This document shows, piece after piece, positions 9,548-16,291 of a DNA stretch of 23,250 nucleotides; position 1 is the first letter of the stretch, and each line of letters opens with the position of its first letter. Source of the DNA: Candidatus Uhrbacteria bacterium RIFCSPLOWO2_02_FULL_49_11 (lineage in GTDB: Bacteria; Patescibacteriota; Patescibacteriia; 2-02-FULL-49-11). A program made the translations under genes and the position numbers. The stretch covers positions 8,134-31,383 of the forward strand of contig MGER01000005.1 of the NCBI GenBank assembly GCA_001791465.1, in the 5' to 3' direction. The notes beneath the pieces are model-generated. The model did not search any database. It was not told where the DNA came from and was given only the letters and a program-made list of their open reading frames with translations.

Positions 9548-11131
9548 ATGAAAAAGCAGGTAGTTTTTTTGTTGGGGATCTTTATCTCCTTGCAGTCGTT
9601 TGCGGTTCAGAGACTGCAGGTTGAGGTTAAAGGGGACAGTGTCTGGATGCAGTGTGAACACTCAATCCAGACCTTCAACACTCCCGGCTATCACTCTGTT
9701 GATAGCACACTGGGAGCGCTTGCCCCCGATTCCGCGGAGGCAAAATTGCCCGAGATTTCCCGAGGGAGATCGTGCGGGCAGTTTGAAGGGGTTGGGGTCT
9801 ATCACTTAACCTCTGGACTGATACCGGAGAATTTCAGTGATAGCATCCACGTCACCTTTCGTGCGCCGGGAAAGGTGATTTTTTGCCAGGGGAAGATGTA
9901 TAGAGGTGAGGGAGACATTATATTCCCTAATCTCTTTGTCGGGCGAGAGTTCCCAATTTTCTGGGCACACTCTACCAACTATTCAGTGGATTTTTTTCCA
10001 TTGAATAGTCTGGACACTGTCAGGACAGTTTTCATCTGGACTGATAGTGGGAGGGTGCTCCTAGATTCTGCCCGAGTTGTTGTTGCGGAGGCAATCCGGG
10101 AAGTGGGGAAATATGCCCCACAATTCTGGCATAAGCATATCCAGTACTGGGGCGGTTCCCAGTACACCCTAACAATTATGTTAGGGGTACCCGCGGTGGG
10201 ATTGGAGCATTTTAATGCTCCTTATGTGGGGATACCAAGGGGTTGGTTCTTCATCATGAAGGACCTTACCATCCACGAATTGTTCCATTCTCTCGTGGGC
10301 AAGGATTTGATGCCCGCGTCGTATTTTAAATTCGTGGGATACCACCCCACGGATGTATTGGGATTCTATGAGGGTTTAACTACCCTCATTGGGGAGAGAT
10401 ACCTTGAGTTTCCTGCCGGAATTCAATGGCGTCTCGCCCACGCTCTTGCTATGGCTAACATGAGCACGGAGCGAGACTTGATTAAATTGAGTTACGTTCC
10501 GGGAGAATTGGAATCCCCATACTGGAACGGCCGTCTTTATTGGACGGCAATGGCAGAAATAATTGACATCGACGATTGGTTGAGTTGGCTTTTTGAAAGC
10601 AAATTAATCAATCGTGACGTTCCAGTACCTATCATGATGGATTCGATATATACCTGGTTAAACGAGTTTAAGCCAGGTTGCGGCGATTATGCTAAAAAAG
10701 TAATCGCTGGGGAATATTATCATGATGCTGATTCGTTACTTCAGTATCATGGATATCGAAAAGTGTATCCAATAAATTATATCGGGCCTTACTATTGGAA
10801 AGATGGTAAGGTCGGTGGATACATTTGTTGGGGAATGGACCGATATAATCTTCCTCTCGATTATCGATTCATCTGCGTTTTGGTGGGAAACGATTCGTTA
10901 TCTTTAGGTCCTGGTGGTGAGGGGATGAAGTTGCTGCGACAACACCCTGACAGTGTTTTCTCGATTCTTGTTTCTTCCTCACGGGGGAGGGAAGTAATAA
11001 GGGTCTCAAAAAATTTTTATTTTCCTTCAGGGGAACCCCTTTTTATACAGGGCAAGATACATTTTGCCCAGGTTCCCCTTGCGAGGCGGGAAGAGACCTT
11101 AAAGTTCTGGCGGCAGCTGGTCCGCCAGTAA
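9548..11131 (+). CDS. Secreted M61-like zinc metallopeptidase
   Basis: The 527-residue protein begins with a signal peptide (MKKQVVFLLGIFISLQSFA, cleavage after about residue 19). A gluzincin motif HELFH has H243, E244 and H247. E275 in GFYEGLTTLIGERY is the right distance away to be the third zinc ligand. KDLMP right after the motif resembles the K-R-L-R-P of glycyl-aminopeptidase (M61) proteins, and the first 200 residues are beta-rich as in that family's N-terminal domain. Expected role: periplasmic or secreted peptide cleavage, with unknown substrate. It has no T9SS sorting domain and no PDZ domain is evident, although classical M61 enzymes often carry one. Its strong ribosome binding site and style match the other secreted peptidase (1035-4106) more than the surrounding genes. 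Family call by motif spacing only. Confidence 0.9.
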   Translation: MKKQVVFLLGIFISLQSFAVQRLQVEVKGDSVWMQCEHSIQTFNTPGYHSVDSTLGALAPDSAEAKLPEISRGRSCGQFEGVGVYHLTSGLIPENFSDSIHVTFRAPGKVIFCQGKMYRGEGDIIFPNLFVGREFPIFWAHSTNYSVDFFPLNSLDTVRTVFIWTDSGRVLLDSARVVVAEAIREVGKYAPQFWHKHIQYWGGSQYTLTIMLGVPAVGLEHFNAPYVGIPRGWFFIMKDLTIHELFHSLVGKDLMPASYFKFVGYHPTDVLGFYEGLTTLIGERYLEFPAGIQWRLAHALAMANMSTERDLIKLSYVPGELESPYWNGRLYWTAMAEIIDIDDWLSWLFESKLINRDVPVPIMMDSIYTWLNEFKPGCGDYAKKVIAGEYYHDADSLLQYHGYRKVYPINYIGPYYWKDGKVGGYICWGMDRYNLPLDYRFICVLVGNDSLSLGPGGEGMKLLRQHPDSVFSILVSSSRGREVIRVSKNFYFPSGEPLFIQGKIHFAQVPLARREETLKFWRQLVRQ

Positions 11132-11155
11132 ATGAATTAAACAGGAAAGGATTTG

Positions 11156-11185
11156 GAAAGGGCCTTGAAAATTTCAAGGCCTTTC
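11156..11185 (+). terminator. Hairpin after the M61-like gene
   Basis: The left arm 11156-11170 and right arm 11172-11185 pair over 14 bp with one bulged G and a very small loop (CCTTGAA/TTCAAGG core). There is no T-tract. The -35 box of the next gene starts 4 nt later, so it insulates the two transcription units. Confidence 0.6.
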
Positions 11186-11188
11186 AAA

Positions 11189-11217
11189 TTGGCGAAAATG
11201 CTGAAGAGGGGTATAAT
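11189..11217 (+). promoter_or_regulatory. Promoter for a leaderless methyltransferase mRNA
   Basis: TTGGCG (11189-11194, 4 of 6 to TTGACA), a 17-nt spacer and a perfect TATAAT (11212-11217). The expected transcript start, 7 nt after the box, is exactly the A of the ATG at 11224, and no Shine-Dalgarno site exists. Confidence 0.7.
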
Positions 11218-11223
11218 ACTCAT

Positions 11224-12057
11224 ATGAAAATGAATTATAAAAGGAATATGAACCGCATAGAAACCTCATGGGATGAATCGGCGCAGTGGTACCATGGGCT
11301 GGTGGGCGAGAAGGGGATGGAGCTCCAAAGGGCGGTTGTGTTTCCTCAGACGCTCCGACTGCTTCACTTGCAGCCTCACGAGAGACTGCTTGATGTCGCG
11401 TGCGGGCAAGGCGCGTTTGTGAGAGAAGCATTTCGTTTTTGTAAGAATATCATGGGGGTAGACGCATCGCCCCATTTGATTGCGTATGCGAAAAAAATGT
11501 CTCCGAAACAAATGCGTTTTTTTACAGGCGACGCAAGGAAATTGCCAAGGGAAGTGGCGGGGGAGCGTTTTGATGCGATCTCATGCATACTCGCCATTGC
11601 GAACATTGATCCCCTCCAGCCAGTATTTCAAGAATGCAGGAAAATGTTAAAACCGTCAGGCCGCCTAGCGCTCGTGGTTGCGCACCCCTGTTTTCGCATC
11701 CCGCGGCAGAGCGGGTGGGGATGGGATGAGCAGAGAAAACTGCAGTACCGGAGGATAGACCGCTATTTGAGTGAAATGAAAATTCCCATTCAAATGCATC
11801 CGGGATCCCGTGCGCGCGAAGTGACGTGGACGTTTCATCGTCCGCTGGGGGCGTATATGCGCGCACTTGGAGAGGCGGGATTTATGGTCGATGCGTTGGA
11901 AGAATGGACTACTCACCGCAAAAGCACGCCCGGTCCTCGCGCGCGCGCAGATATGTCGTCGAAACAGGAAATCCCGCTTTTTTTAGCCATGAGAGCAATC
12001 AGTGTTAATGTCAAAGCTCAATGTTCCCGCCTGCCAAAGCCTGTCAACAATCAATGA
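11224..12057 (+). CDS. SAM-dependent methyltransferase (class I)
   Basis: The 277-residue soluble protein has the Rossmann methyltransferase signatures: motif I LLDVACGQGAF at about 55-65, the acidic post-I loop GVDASPHLIAYAKK, a motif near FDAISCILAIANIDP and motif III LKPSGRLALVVAHP. This resembles the methyltransferase type 11 family (small molecules such as quinone or sugar intermediates). The substrate cannot be told from sequence. The start at 11224 is supported by the promoter, which places the transcript start on this ATG; 11230 and 11248 are alternatives. The last dozen residues (SRLPKPVNNQ) are encoded by the left arm of an inverted repeat, so the natural C-terminus has probably been replaced or extended. 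Confidence 0.9.
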   Translation: MKMNYKRNMNRIETSWDESAQWYHGLVGEKGMELQRAVVFPQTLRLLHLQPHERLLDVACGQGAFVREAFRFCKNIMGVDASPHLIAYAKKMSPKQMRFFTGDARKLPREVAGERFDAISCILAIANIDPLQPVFQECRKMLKPSGRLALVVAHPCFRIPRQSGWGWDEQRKLQYRRIDRYLSEMKIPIQMHPGSRAREVTWTFHRPLGAYMRALGEAGFMVDALEEWTTHRKSTPGPRARADMSSKQEIPLFLAMRAISVNVKAQCSRLPKPVNNQ

Positions 12058-12301
12058 AGATGACTTTGAGTATGGTTTAATTATTATGAACGTGCCGCAC
12101 CTTAAGTATAGGCTATGGCGGGCAGGCAAATGACAAATAAAGTACAAAGTTCAAATATCAAAATTTGGCATTGGAATTTTGACATTCTTTTGAACTTTGC
12201 CTGCCCGCCATCTGCCTTTCCATGGGAATGATTCGCATATTATGAAAGATGTGAGTATGAAGGATGTTGCCGTTCATTATTGATTGGCTTTGGCAGGCGG
12301 G
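12026..12301. repeat. Outer arms of a nested inverted-repeat element
   Basis: A perfect 16-bp inverted repeat CCCGCCTGCCAAAGCC (12026-12041) and its complement (12286-12301) bounds about 245 nt. AATCAAT-like bases extend both arms inward. The left arm lies inside the 3' end of the methyltransferase gene. The element fills the whole spacer up to the DUF151 gene and contains a second inverted repeat. Confidence 0.7.
12116..12210. repeat. Inner inverted repeat with GGCGGGCAGGCAAA arms
   Basis: Perfect 15-bp arms (TGGCGGGCAGGCAAA and complement) close the element. Inside, GTTCAAA and TCAAAATT pair with TTTGAAC and AATTTTGA around a small loop, with an 18-nt bulge on the left. It shares the GCCTGCC core with the outer arms and with the palindromes at 13731 and 21513. 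Confidence 0.7.
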
Positions 12302-12328
12302 GATTTTGAATTTTGAAATTATTGTGAT

Positions 12329-12859
12329 ATGTCCAATCAGAGTGGCAATAATATAAAGGGTGGTGAAGACCGTGTTAAATGCAAGGTATTAGGTTTGTTT
12401 GTGCATCCTACCCGCAATACGCCGGTGGTGTTTATAGGGACCGAAGATGAGCGCATCGTGATACCGATATGGATAGGATTTTTGGAAGCGCAGGCAATCC
12501 TCTTTGCGTGGAGGAAAATCACCCCGCCTCGCCCCTTAACGGTTGATCTTCTTGTGTCTGTGATTGCTGAAGATCTTAGTGCGGCGGTCGAAGAGGTGAA
12601 AATCCACACATTGCAGGATGGGACATATTTCGCTTCACTTTCTTTAGTATCCCGTGGAGGCGAGCGCAAGGTGAGGGATGCGCGCCCTTCTGACGCCATC
12701 GCGATTGCGCTTCGCACCCATGCATCTCTCACCGTAAGTCAAGCGCTTCAGGACGCGACCGCGCATGAACAGAAGGATGCGAAAGCGCTTCTTGATTTCC
12801 TTCGGCTTGAGCACGAAGATCAGGATAATGCCCTTCAAGAGGAACAAAGTTTATCGTAG
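12329..12859 (+). CDS. DUF151 / bifunctional nuclease domain protein
   Basis: The 176-residue protein carries a DUF151 (BFN) domain at about 14-140: an opening VLGLFVHPTRNTPVVFIG, the IVIPIWIGFLEAQAI segment and the signature ARPSDAIAIALRTHASL. Plant members have been reported to have DNase/RNase activity and a stress role; bacterial members are mostly uncharacterised, and a thermophile structure shows a conserved acidic/aromatic pocket. The C-terminal 35 residues are acidic and glutamine-rich (EHEDQDNALQEEQ). No Shine-Dalgarno site is seen. The gene sits between a repeat-filled spacer and the UDP-glucose dehydrogenase gene 31 nt downstream, with no clear functional link. Confidence 0.9.
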   Translation: MSNQSGNNIKGGEDRVKCKVLGLFVHPTRNTPVVFIGTEDERIVIPIWIGFLEAQAILFAWRKITPPRPLTVDLLVSVIAEDLSAAVEEVKIHTLQDGTYFASLSLVSRGGERKVRDARPSDAIAIALRTHASLTVSQALQDATAHEQKDAKALLDFLRLEHEDQDNALQEEQSLS

Positions 12860-12890
12860 TTGATTGCATCATTTTTAAATTTTTGGTTTA

Positions 12891-13697
12891 ATGCTTAGGT
12901 ATATGCAAACACTTGGCATAATAGGAGTGGGCATGGTGGGCGGCGCGGTGTACGCGTATTTCCCCGACGCGATTCCCTACAGCCCTCGGAAATATCCGCA
13001 GAATAAAGAGAAGATCAACGACGCAAACATCGTATTTGTATGCGTTCCTACACCATTTATGAAAAATGGCGTCGGGTTTGATCTTTCCTATGTGCACGAC
13101 GCGATCTCTCTGCTTAATGGGGGAAAGATAGTCGTCATTAAATCAACCGTCATCCCGGGCGCCACAGATGCCTTGCAGGCGCAGTATCCCCAGCATAAAT
13201 TCCTTTTCAATCCTGAATTTTTGCGCGAGGCATCTGCCATTGAGGATTTTAAGAATCCTGACCGGCAGGTGGTTGGTACTACTAAGCAAAGCGAATCCGT
13301 GGCGCAAGAATTAATGGATCTTCTCCCTCCAGCACCTTTCAGCAAGATTATCCCAGCAAAAGAAGCAGAAATGGTGAAATATTTTGGTAATACATTTTTG
13401 GCAACGCGCGTCATTTTTGCGAATCAAATGTTTGACCTCTGCAAAAAGCTCGGGATTGATTATGAGGCGGTGAAGGAAGCCTCATCAGCCGATCCGCGGA
13501 TTGGACCTTCGCATTTCAATGTGGATCAGGATGGCTACCGCGGGTACGGCAAAAAATGCCTTCCCAAAGACACGCGCGCGCTCCTGCAGCTCGCTGCACA
13601 GGCGGGGGTGGATTTGGAACTGCTAAAGACGCTTGAAGAGATAAACCATGAACTCACCGGCGGCGTGGACAAGGAAGCGGACCTCTACGGTTTGTGA
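12891..13697 (+). CDS. Short UDP-glucose/GDP-mannose 6-dehydrogenase family protein
   Basis: The enzyme family oxidises a nucleotide sugar (typically UDP-glucose to UDP-glucuronate) in two NAD-dependent steps. The 268-residue protein has the dinucleotide-binding loop GIIGVGMVGG (9-18), VFVCVPTPF, the STVIPGAT and NPEFLREASA segments of the active site, KYFGNTFLATRVIFANQ, and the catalytic cysteine C223 in KKCLPKDTRAL. The family is normally 380-450 residues. Here the C-terminal UDP-binding domain is absent and the protein ends 45 residues after the cysteine. The UDP-xylose synthase downstream uses UDP-glucuronate, which supports UDP-glucose as substrate. The start may be 12891 or the in-frame ATG at 12903. 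A hairpin overlaps the stop, so a truncation by repeat insertion is possible, but all catalytic motifs are intact. Confidence 0.88.
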   Translation: MLRYMQTLGIIGVGMVGGAVYAYFPDAIPYSPRKYPQNKEKINDANIVFVCVPTPFMKNGVGFDLSYVHDAISLLNGGKIVVIKSTVIPGATDALQAQYPQHKFLFNPEFLREASAIEDFKNPDRQVVGTTKQSESVAQELMDLLPPAPFSKIIPAKEAEMVKYFGNTFLATRVIFANQMFDLCKKLGIDYEAVKEASSADPRIGPSHFNVDQDGYRGYGKKCLPKDTRALLQLAAQAGVDLELLKTLEEINHELTGGVDKEADLYGL

Positions 13698-13712
13698 GAA
13701 TCACAAACCGTA
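13686..13712 (+). terminator. Perfect 11-bp hairpin overlapping the stop codon
   Basis: TACGGTTTGTG (13686-13696), a 5-nt loop AGAAT and CACAAACCGTA (13702-13712). The TGA stop (13695-13697) is part of the stem and loop. No T-tract follows, so it may protect the 3' end or be a repeat remnant rather than a classical terminator. Confidence 0.5.
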
Positions 13713-13730
13713 AATCCAAAGTTCAAAGTT

Positions 13731-13748
13731 CCTGCCTGCGCAGGCAGG
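13731..13748. repeat. 18-bp perfect palindrome, copy 1
   Basis: CCTGCCTGCGCAGGCAGG is fully self-complementary. It sits inside low-complexity sequence of the type AAAGTTCAAAGTT / CAAATGTCAAATATC, which would be continuous without it. An identical copy lies at 21513-21530. Confidence 0.85.
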
Positions 13749-13765
13749 CAAATGTCAAATATCAC

Positions 13766-13789
13766 GCCAGAGGCGGATCAGCCTCGGGC
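13766..13789. repeat. Short hairpin element GCCAGAGGC/GCCTCGGGC
   Basis: Nine-bp arms with one mismatch around GGATCA. It again interrupts the AT-rich TCAAATATCA / AATATCAAG background. Probably another small dispersed palindrome. Confidence 0.5.
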
Positions 13790-13821
13790 TGAAATGACCA
13801 ATCCTCAATATCAAGTCAAAA

Positions 13822-13923
13822 CTCAAAAGGCAAAAAGCAAAGGTTCAAGTTAAAAGTCAAAAGTTTTGGGTTTTGCGTTGCAATTTTGATTTTTGACCTT
13901 TGACTTTTGAATTTGTGTTTGAG
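13822..13923. repeat. AT-rich inverted repeat built of TCAAAAG-like words
   Basis: CTCAAA (13822) pairs with TTTGAG (13923), and AAAAGTCAAAAG (13852-13863) pairs with CTTTGACTTTTGA (13898-13910), giving a long imperfect foldback. Similar words occur in the spacer at 12130-12195, so this is a recurrent spacer type in this genome. Confidence 0.55.
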
Positions 13924-13970
13924 ATTTTATTGGAAATTAGACATTTGGATTTGGATTTTTTCATTTGATT

Positions 13971-14912
13971 ATGCGTATTTTAGTAACTGGCGGCGCTGGT
14001 TTCATCGGCGCTCATCTCTGCGTGGATCTACTGCAGCAAGGCCATGAGATCGTATGCCTCGATAATTTTGTGACCGGAAAAAAAGAGAACCTCGCGGAGC
14101 TTTTGAGGCAAAAGAAATTTTCACTCATAGTCCACGATGTATGCGTACCCCTGCCTCCTGAAATTGGCAAGGTGGATCTTGTGTACCATCTCGCGGCGAT
14201 TGCCTCTCCGTGGAAATACCTTGAACAGAAGTTAGTCACCCTGAAAACAAATATTTGGGGCACCTATCATGCGCTTGAGTATTGCCGCGCAAACAAAAGC
14301 GCTTTTGTGTTTTCATCCACCTCGGAGGTCTACGGCGATCCTGAAGAACATCCTCAAAAAGAAGAATACTGGGGACACGTGAATCCGATTGGCCCGCGCG
14401 CCTGTTATGACGAAGGGAAGCGCGTGGCAGAATCCATGGTTGTCAATTACCAGGAGACGCATGGAGTGCAGTGCGCGATAGCACGGATTTTCAATACTTT
14501 CGGGCCGCAAATGGCGTTTGATGATGGCAGGCCGGTTATTAATTTTATTGTAAAAGCATTGAGAAGCGAACCACTGCCGATTCACGGCGACGGCCAACAG
14601 ACCAGAAGTTTCTGTTATGTAGACGATATGGTGAGAGGTTTGCAGTTGATGGCGGAGAAGGGGATGAGCAAGGGGCCCATAAATATCGGCAATCCCGATG
14701 AGCGCACCATTCTCTCCATTGCGGAATTAGTCCGCGCTAAGGTTAATCCGAAGGCAGCCTTCACGCACATTCCGCGCGTCGAAAACGACCCCCAGCGCAG
14801 ATGCCCGGACATCACCAAAGCGAAGACCCTCCTCGGCTGGGAGCCTAGGGTAAGTTTTGAAGAAGGGTTGATGAGGACGATTGAGTGGGTGAACAAAGTA
14901 GTGCAAGAGTAG
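13971..14912 (+). CDS. UDP-xylose synthase (UDP-glucuronate decarboxylase)
   Basis: This extended short-chain dehydrogenase decarboxylates UDP-glucuronate to UDP-xylose using bound NAD. The 313-residue protein has the NAD loop TGGAGFIG (6-13), the Y146-x3-K150 pair in CYDEGKR, and the UXS-specific strings STSEVYGDPEEHPQKEEYWG and NPIGPRACYDEGKR, then ARIFNTFGPQM, GDGQQTRSFCYVDDM and CPDITKAKTLLGWEP. These distinguish it from generic UDP-glucose 4-epimerases. I chose the ATG at 13971 (MRILVTGG); a TTG six bases earlier is possible but unneeded. It follows the UDP-glucose dehydrogenase, so the two make UDP-xylose from UDP-glucose. Its TAG stop is contained in the GTAGCG end of a dispersed repeat. 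Confidence 0.93.
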   Translation: MRILVTGGAGFIGAHLCVDLLQQGHEIVCLDNFVTGKKENLAELLRQKKFSLIVHDVCVPLPPEIGKVDLVYHLAAIASPWKYLEQKLVTLKTNIWGTYHALEYCRANKSAFVFSSTSEVYGDPEEHPQKEEYWGHVNPIGPRACYDEGKRVAESMVVNYQETHGVQCAIARIFNTFGPQMAFDDGRPVINFIVKALRSEPLPIHGDGQQTRSFCYVDDMVRGLQLMAEKGMSKGPINIGNPDERTILSIAELVRAKVNPKAAFTHIPRVENDPQRRCPDITKAKTLLGWEPRVSFEEGLMRTIEWVNKVVQE

Positions 14913-14956
14913 CGTCGGAGCTTGTCTCCGACTTAATGGGCTGGCCGGCATGCTAC
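14909..14956. repeat. GTAGCG dispersed repeat, uninterrupted copy
   Basis: GTAGCG followed by the hairpin GTCGGAGCTTGTCTCCGAC (arms GTCGGAG/CTCCGAC) and ending with GGCATGCTAC. The stop codon of the UDP-xylose synthase is the TAG within GTAGCG. A second copy at 21500-21579 has an 18-bp insertion in its hairpin. Confidence 0.75.
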
Positions 14957-15019
14957 AACGCAACTTAATTATTATTGGCCATTTTTTATCGTATCGGAAT
15001 CTCAATCTTTTCTACTCGA

Positions 15020-15096
15020 GGAGACCTCCCCTCACGTCCCCTCCCCGTGATAAACACGGGGCAGGCTCTTGGTAAGGAGGGGGTGGGGTGGTTTCC
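15020..15096. repeat. GC-rich foldback element before the Fic gene
   Basis: Outer arms GGAGACCTCCCC (15020-15031) and GGGGTGGTTTCC (15085-15096) pair imperfectly, and the centre is a perfect CCCCGTG/CACGGGG stem with an ATAAA loop (15043-15061). CTCCTTACCAAG-type sequence, as its reverse complement, lies on the right side. It resembles widespread short intergenic foldback repeats. Confidence 0.6.
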
Positions 15097-15127
15097 TTAA
15101 TTTATTGTGGATTCTAGTCAAATCATT

Positions 15128-15160
15128 GCGCGATTGTTGCGCGATTGTTGCGCGATTCAC
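15128..15160. promoter_or_regulatory. Three tandem 11-bp iterons upstream of the Fic gene
   Basis: GCGCGATTGTT occurs twice exactly (15128-15138, 15139-15149), then GCGCGATTCAC (15150-15160). The 11-bp period is about one helical turn, so a protein could bind all three on one face. The repeats overlap the presumed -35 box and end 10 nt before the -10 box, a typical repressor-operator position. Confidence 0.6.
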
Positions 15161-15176
15161 GAATGGGGAGTATACT
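15148..15176 (+). promoter_or_regulatory. Promoter of the Fic gene
   Basis: TATACT at 15171-15176 with a 17-nt spacer to TTGCGC at 15148-15153, which is part of the iterons. The -35 match is weak (3 of 6), consistent with a regulated promoter. The expected transcript start is near 15183. Confidence 0.45.
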
Positions 15177-15183
15177 GGGGAGG
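15177..15183 (+). promoter_or_regulatory. Shine-Dalgarno site deciding the Fic start
   Basis: GGGGAGG ends 5 nt before the GTG at 15189 and 11 nt before the in-frame ATG at 15195. It argues against any of the earlier in-frame starts. Confidence 0.5.
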
Positions 15184-15188
15184 TAAAA

Positions 15189-16253
15189 GTGAGTATGTTC
15201 AGCCCCAAATACAGGCTTACCGATACTATCCTTCAAAACCTTACCGCCATTGCCGAAGCCAAGGCGGTGATTGATCGCGCGAAAATATTGCCTCAACAAG
15301 AATTGCGTTTGCGCCGCCAGGCCATTATCCGCATGACGCATCACTCGACGGAGATAGAAGGCAATAAGCTGAATCTGCGGCAGGTGGAGGCGCTTTACGC
15401 AAAGAAAAAAATAGACGCGCCAGCCCGCGATGTGCATGAAGTAACAAATTATCTCAACGCTTTAAAATATATTGAGAGGATTGTCACCGAAAAGAAAACA
15501 CTTATAGAGAAAATAATACTAAAAATTCATAAATTGGTAACAGACAAAACCTTATCTCCGCAATTTTGCGGCCATTATCGGTCCGGGCCGATTTATGTGG
15601 TGCGGCGGCGTATTGGCATGCCGCCGGAAACGCTCTATACGGGACCGGAGGCAAAAAGAGTGCCGAAGCTCATGAGTGATTTTATCGCATGGCTTAGTGC
15701 CAGCGAGAAAAATGAAATGAATCCCGTGATAGTCGCGGCAATTGCCCATTTGGAAATTGCCGCAATCCACCCTTTCAACGACGGCAACGGCCGTACCGCC
15801 AGAGCTTTGGCCGCACTCATACTCTACCAACGGGGATATGACTTTCGCCGTTTATTTGCTTTGGAAGATTATTACAATACCGACCGGCCGTCGTATTACC
15901 GCGCCATCAACGTGGGGGAAACGTATGATGAACGGAAAAGTGATATCACTTCATGGCTGGAGTATTTCGTCGTTGGATTTAAAGAAGAAATTGATGAAGT
16001 GAGGGCAAAAGTATTGTTGCTGTCAGCTCGTTCGGTGGACGGTAAAATAAATAAGCAAATATACCTCACCCCCACTCAATTAAAAATTATTGACTTTTTG
16101 GATCAAATGGGAAGGATAACCGCTCAAGATATTGCGGATGTTCTCTCTTGCCCAAAGCGTACGGCCCAGTTGCACATACAGAAGCTTAAGAAGATAAAGA
16201 TGATAAAGTCGATAGGGAAAGGTAAGGCGACGCACTACGTCGCGAATTCGTAG
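15189..16253 (+). CDS. Fic family protein (AMPylator type) with N-terminal inhibitory motif and winged helix
   Basis: Fic enzymes usually transfer AMP from ATP to hydroxyl side chains of target proteins. Numbered from the GTG at 15189, this 354-residue protein has the complete active-site motif HPFNDGNGRTAR (H194 on), and the N-terminal inhibitory helix motif S53-x3-E57-G58 in STEIEGN, typical of self-inhibited class II Fic proteins. The C-terminal 60 residues (TPTQLKIIDFLDQMGRITAQDIADVL) form a winged-helix DNA-binding domain. The frame is open 120 nt further upstream, but that stretch overlaps iterons and promoter and encodes nothing plausible. The DNA-binding domain together with the 11-bp iterons suggests autoregulation. 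No antitoxin gene adjoins; inhibition is built in. The target protein is unknown. Confidence 0.94.
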   Translation: MSMFSPKYRLTDTILQNLTAIAEAKAVIDRAKILPQQELRLRRQAIIRMTHHSTEIEGNKLNLRQVEALYAKKKIDAPARDVHEVTNYLNALKYIERIVTEKKTLIEKIILKIHKLVTDKTLSPQFCGHYRSGPIYVVRRRIGMPPETLYTGPEAKRVPKLMSDFIAWLSASEKNEMNPVIVAAIAHLEIAAIHPFNDGNGRTARALAALILYQRGYDFRRLFALEDYYNTDRPSYYRAINVGETYDERKSDITSWLEYFVVGFKEEIDEVRAKVLLLSARSVDGKINKQIYLTPTQLKIIDFLDQMGRITAQDIADVLSCPKRTAQLHIQKLKKIKMIKSIGKGKATHYVANS

Positions 16254-16291
16254 TACAGATTATAGGCTGACCATGATGAGAGATAAGAAAT

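Noticed and set aside
13965..13970. TTG start for UDP-xylose synthase
   Set aside because: The ATG at 13971 begins exactly at the canonical MRILVTGGAGFIG start of the family, so the earlier TTG is unnecessary.
15128..15160. CRISPR array
   Set aside because: The repeats are 11 bp with no spacers between them, so they are iterons and not CRISPR repeats.
15069..15188. Forty extra N-terminal residues for the Fic protein
   Set aside because: The frame is open, but this stretch overlaps iterons, promoter and Shine-Dalgarno site, and the residues do not look like protein.
15189..16253. Fic toxin-antitoxin pair
   Set aside because: No small antitoxin gene adjoins, and the inhibitory STEIEGN motif is within the Fic protein itself.
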